DNA of 64,000 nt from NCBI RefSeq assembly GCF_024584785.1, contig NZ_CP074112.1, positions 2,604,001 to 2,668,000 of the forward strand. The letters are read 5' to 3'. Each line of letters begins with the position of its first letter. The first letter of the stretch is position 1. The stretch is from Idiomarina loihiensis (GTDB lineage: Bacteria; Pseudomonadota; Gammaproteobacteria; Enterobacterales; Alteromonadaceae). This document shows, piece after piece, positions 61,287-64,000 of this stretch. Position numbers and translations under genes: made by a program. Under the pieces are notes generated by a model. The model did not search any database. It was not told the origin of the DNA and saw nothing but the letters and a program-made list of their open reading frames with translations.

Positions 61287-61685
61287 ATGGACGAATTTCT
61301 GATTGGCTCCTTTAAACATGCTTGGCCATATTATCTGTTAGCGTTTGCGGTGGCCGAATTACTTCTTTTCTTAAAGCAAAGGAAAGGGTTATTTTCAGAG
61401 ATTATTGTGGCTTTTGTTATCTGTATTGCGCTGACCATTCTGGCGCAATATCAAAGTCACAGTTCTTGGGCGGCCGAAAGTAGACCTGTATTGCTCGCCT
61501 TGGCTAATTTCTTGAGCATACTTATGCCACTAATTATCTTTGTTGCGGCAAACCAATTTTTGGTCAAAATTCGGCACGCTGTTCAGCAACATGCCACGCT
61601 TTTAGTTGTGACCTTCATAACAATGTTTGTTTGGCCCTTAGGAGCTTTGTACGTTACGTGCGCCACTGGGTTAGATTGTTTATGA
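61287..61685 (+). CDS. Four-helix inner membrane protein of unknown function
   Basis: The 132-residue protein has about four hydrophobic helices (about 12-30, 37-53, 68-88 and 104-125) with a Lys/Arg-rich loop after the first. It carries no recognised motif. ATG at 61287 lacks a clear Shine-Dalgarno. It lies just outside attR and is the first gene of the next accessory segment. Confidence 0.6.
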   Translation: MDEFLIGSFKHAWPYYLLAFAVAELLLFLKQRKGLFSEIIVAFVICIALTILAQYQSHSSWAAESRPVLLALANFLSILMPLIIFVAANQFLVKIRHAVQQHATLLVVTFITMFVWPLGALYVTCATGLDCL

Positions 61686-61862
61686 AAAGCACTCATAGCA
61701 AGGCGACCAAGCGGACGTGTGAACTCGTAATTAAACTAGGATGTGTTGATTCGTAAGTTAAATAATAAATCTGTAAGCGCAGTATCTTAACTGTAAGTCT
61801 GATCGTTTATTTGTAATTAAAAAATCTAAAATGTAATAACTTTTCTGGTAAACTAGCTGTCA

Positions 61863-61872
61863 TATACGTATA
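61863..61872. promoter_or_regulatory. Palindrome upstream of the Fic gene
   Basis: TATACGTATA is a perfect 10-bp palindrome about 50 bases before the Fic start, in a 239-base AT-rich gap without genes. It may be an operator for the Fic transcript; no regulator is assigned. Confidence 0.35.
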
Positions 61873-61924
61873 CATAAACGTTGACTAAAGATAAGACCTT
61901 TTTGGCAAGAAATAAAGGACTGCT

Positions 61925-63481
61925 ATGAAACCAGTTGGATATGCTTACCTCAACCTGCATTACGATTTACGTCTACCGAAGCTCGGGGTGGAGGTTTATC
62001 AGGATCCAAATGTGGAAAAGGAACAGTTGATCCAATATGGTGGTAGCAAGCGCAAGGTCATTCCTGGCCACCTGAAGTACGATGATAACCCTTACTCGCA
62101 GATGCATGCGGCAATAAAAAACCAAGGCATCAGACTGCATTTCTTTGCAGCAATTTATAAAAAAATTAATGTGACTGAATTTACTGCGTTTATTTTAGAT
62201 AAACCGACAAGTCAATATAACCGAGTGCTCTGGTTTCTTTACGAATGGCTAACTGGGCAAAAGCTTGATATCCCGGACTTAAAGTCGTCGAATTATATAA
62301 AGTTATTTGAGGACGAGTTCTACTACACCCTGAGAAATGGGCAGAAAGATAAAAGAACACGGGTTATTAATAACGCGCTAGGTACACCTGACTTTTGTCC
62401 GACGATCCGAAAAACAACTGAGATAAGTCAGCTTGGTGAGGCTGACGTTTATAAAACTGCATTTGCGAGAATGCAGCGCATCGGAGAGCAGCTATCAGTT
62501 GACGTGATTGGGCGATCAGTGAATTACCTTTATACAAAAGAAACAAAATCATCGACGGAGATAGAAAGAGAAAAGCCAAATCGACAGCGCATGCAAAGAT
62601 TCCTGAATGCGATAAAAAATGTTGGCTTGTATGAGTTGAACAAGCATTCGCTCATCAAGGTTCAGAACCAAATTGTGGATGAGAAATTTAAAGCGGTCGA
62701 TTACCGTGAATCGGAAATTTATGTCGGTACAACGATTCAAAGATTTGGGAATCGAGATGAAGATGTTCATTACGTTGGTGCTAAACAAGAGCACGTAGCA
62801 AGTATGATGAATGGTCTAATCAAGCTACATGAAAACTTGATGATCGATGGCTCAGTTCCCCCATTATTCCACGCAACGTTGATCTCATTCGGTGAAGTTT
62901 ATATTCACCCATTTGACGATGGAAATGGTCGCATTCATCGCTATCTGATTCATGACGTCATGAAGCATCGAGAACCAGAGCATAAGTTTATTATTCCGAT
63001 ATCTGCTGCGATCTTAAAAAACCAACAAAAATACGATCAGGTTCTTGAAACCATTTCGGTACCAATAATGGCGATGTTGGATTACGAATTCGACAATTCC
63101 AATAGAATCGTAATCAATAATGATATTGATTACATGTATCGCTTTCCGGACTACACCGAGCATGTAAAGTTTGTATATGAGATGATGGATACAGCCATCT
63201 CCGATGATCTACTAAAAGAAGTATGCTTACTTACCGTGTTCGACTGTTTGAAAAAATTTATCAACGAAAATGCGGACTTGCCGAACAATAAAATCGATAT
63301 GGTTTTGTCGATTATTATTCAAAACGGTGGTGAAGTTTCGAAGCGCAAACGTGAGCAATTAGAAGCTCTATTAGAAGGCCAGATTCTCAATGAACTAGAG
63401 GGGCTGGCGACCCGCCTAATCGAAGAAATTAAGGATAAATTTGAAATTGATGTTGTTGCGGTGATGAACGAAGAGATTTAA
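61925..63481 (+). CDS. Fic-domain protein (AMPylase family)
   Basis: The 518-residue protein has the Fic motif HPFDDGNGR at 328-336, so it should transfer AMP (or another nucleotide moiety) to a target hydroxyl. A candidate inhibitory helix reads Ser210-x3-Glu214 followed by Arg, where the consensus has Gly or Asn. If real, it would be a class II (N-terminal) self-inhibited enzyme. The N-terminal 200 residues and C-terminal 150 are not recognised. AAAGGA precedes the ATG. No separate antitoxin is encoded next to it. Confidence 0.85.
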   Translation: MKPVGYAYLNLHYDLRLPKLGVEVYQDPNVEKEQLIQYGGSKRKVIPGHLKYDDNPYSQMHAAIKNQGIRLHFFAAIYKKINVTEFTAFILDKPTSQYNRVLWFLYEWLTGQKLDIPDLKSSNYIKLFEDEFYYTLRNGQKDKRTRVINNALGTPDFCPTIRKTTEISQLGEADVYKTAFARMQRIGEQLSVDVIGRSVNYLYTKETKSSTEIEREKPNRQRMQRFLNAIKNVGLYELNKHSLIKVQNQIVDEKFKAVDYRESEIYVGTTIQRFGNRDEDVHYVGAKQEHVASMMNGLIKLHENLMIDGSVPPLFHATLISFGEVYIHPFDDGNGRIHRYLIHDVMKHREPEHKFIIPISAAILKNQQKYDQVLETISVPIMAMLDYEFDNSNRIVINNDIDYMYRFPDYTEHVKFVYEMMDTAISDDLLKEVCLLTVFDCLKKFINENADLPNNKIDMVLSIIIQNGGEVSKRKREQLEALLEGQILNELEGLATRLIEEIKDKFEIDVVAVMNEEI

Positions 63482-63541
63482 GTGCAAATAAACAGCACAG
63501 CAAGTCTTTGAACCGCCTCAATGAATTATACGCGTCGGTTC

Positions 63542-63670
63542 TCATGTTAGCGTAGCGGTTTGCTTGGCAGTATCTAACACCAATTTTTCTGGCAGCATGG
63601 CTTTAGCCGCTAAGTGTGACAGCTCATCGAGCGTAAAATCACTGAATTTCTTGCTACGACTCACCTTCAT
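63542..63670 (-). pseudogene. Remnant of a HipA-like toxin gene
   Basis: ATG at 63670, overlapping the end of the XRE gene as hipA does with hipB, opens a frame of only 42 codons. Its C-terminal two thirds (TLDELSHLAAKAMLPEKLVL and DTAKQT) resemble the extreme C-terminus of HipA kinases, where LPEKLVLDTV-type sequences occur. The kinase body of about 380 residues is missing. This suggests an internal deletion that left start and tail. It might instead be a small intact protein. Confidence 0.5.
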
Positions 63671-63926
63671 CGCTGATCCCTTGGCTGCTTCGAATGATTG
63701 ACTTGATGGCAGGAATGGACTTTTTAGGCGCAACCAGTAGCTCTAGGTCGAGAACACGGGCAAGTGCAATCAAACTGGACATTCTTAAATCAACGCCGCC
63801 AGACTCGATTTTCGAAATATGACTTTGCGGCACCCCCGAACGCGCGCTTAACTCTCTTTGGCTAAACCCCTTGCGTACCCGAGCTTCTCGAAGACTTTCT
63901 AGTATCTGCTCTGTTACATAGCTCAT
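63654..63926 (-). CDS. HipB-like XRE-family regulator
   Basis: The 90-residue protein has an XRE helix-turn-helix (about 8-62: GFSQRELSARSGVPQSHISK, LRMSSLIALARVLDLEL) and a short tail, the layout of HipB antitoxins. It is followed by an overlapping truncated hipA-like frame, so it may now be an orphan repressor. The AT-rich region to the window end (63927-64000) should hold its promoter. Confidence 0.82.
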   Translation of the reverse strand: MSYVTEQILESLREARVRKGFSQRELSARSGVPQSHISKIESGGVDLRMSSLIALARVLDLELLVAPKKSIPAIKSIIRSSQGISDEGES

Positions 63927-64000
63927 TTCGATATGCCTTAATGCATCAATTAGGAATAATTATATACAAAAACACATCACCGTAATCCCACAAACACAAG

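Noticed and set aside
1-64000. tRNA or rRNA genes, or a tRNA-type att site
   Set aside because: No cloverleaf-like segment or rRNA stretch was noticed; the island's att repeat lies in yicC.

Overview
The window looks like chromosomal DNA of a gammaproteobacterium, probably from the Alteromonadales. Idiomarinaceae is my best guess, inferred from protein character and gene order and not tested by search. About the first 45.7 kb is ordinary core genome. Its blocks are priA-argS-ftsN-hslVU-rraA; a histidine-utilisation cluster (hutG, hutI, hutC, hutU, hutH); yiiD-dtd-yihY; a set of small envelope and redox genes; typA; a Fur-controlled TonB receptor with PepSY/DUF2271 and DUF4198 partners; an RND efflux pair; glnA-ntrB-ntrC with textbook NtrC and sigma-54 sites; cpxRA; pldB, fieF and trmL; and finally rph-pyrE and yicC.

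Right after the yicC stop codon the sequence becomes accessory. A 22-bp perfect direct repeat covers the last codons of yicC (45727-45748) and recurs at 61161-61182. I read these copies as attL and attR of a 15.4-kb integrated element packed with defence genes. In order they are: a PIN-domain (DUF4411) plus XRE-ImmA/IrrE pair; a DRT2-like antiviral reverse transcriptase preceded by about 280 nt of strongly structured non-coding sequence with its own promoter; a DNA methyltransferase with a small zinc-ribbon partner; a decayed gene; an AlpA-type regulator; a Gabija-like OLD nuclease plus UvrD helicase pair; and a restriction-modification locus. I see no intact recombinase for the element.

The restriction-modification locus is the most unusual part. 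Two methyltransferases (one N4-cytosine-like, one N6-adenine-like) follow a small ribbon-helix-helix-like gene. They converge on two nuclease-like genes. One nuclease-like protein carries an N-terminal two-cluster (8-Cys) ferredoxin domain joined to a PD-(D/E)XK-like domain. The other has been split by an IS3-family element (59018-60205, 4-bp target duplication). Removing the IS and one duplication copy restores a single continuous frame of 557 codons, so this restriction gene was broken recently.

Downstream of attR the sequence stays accessory to the window end: a four-helix membrane protein, a Fic protein, and a HipB-like regulator followed by what looks like a truncated hipA. gmk, the usual neighbour of yicC, does not appear, so more than one element may sit at this locus. 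I saw no rRNA, tRNA or CRISPR array.
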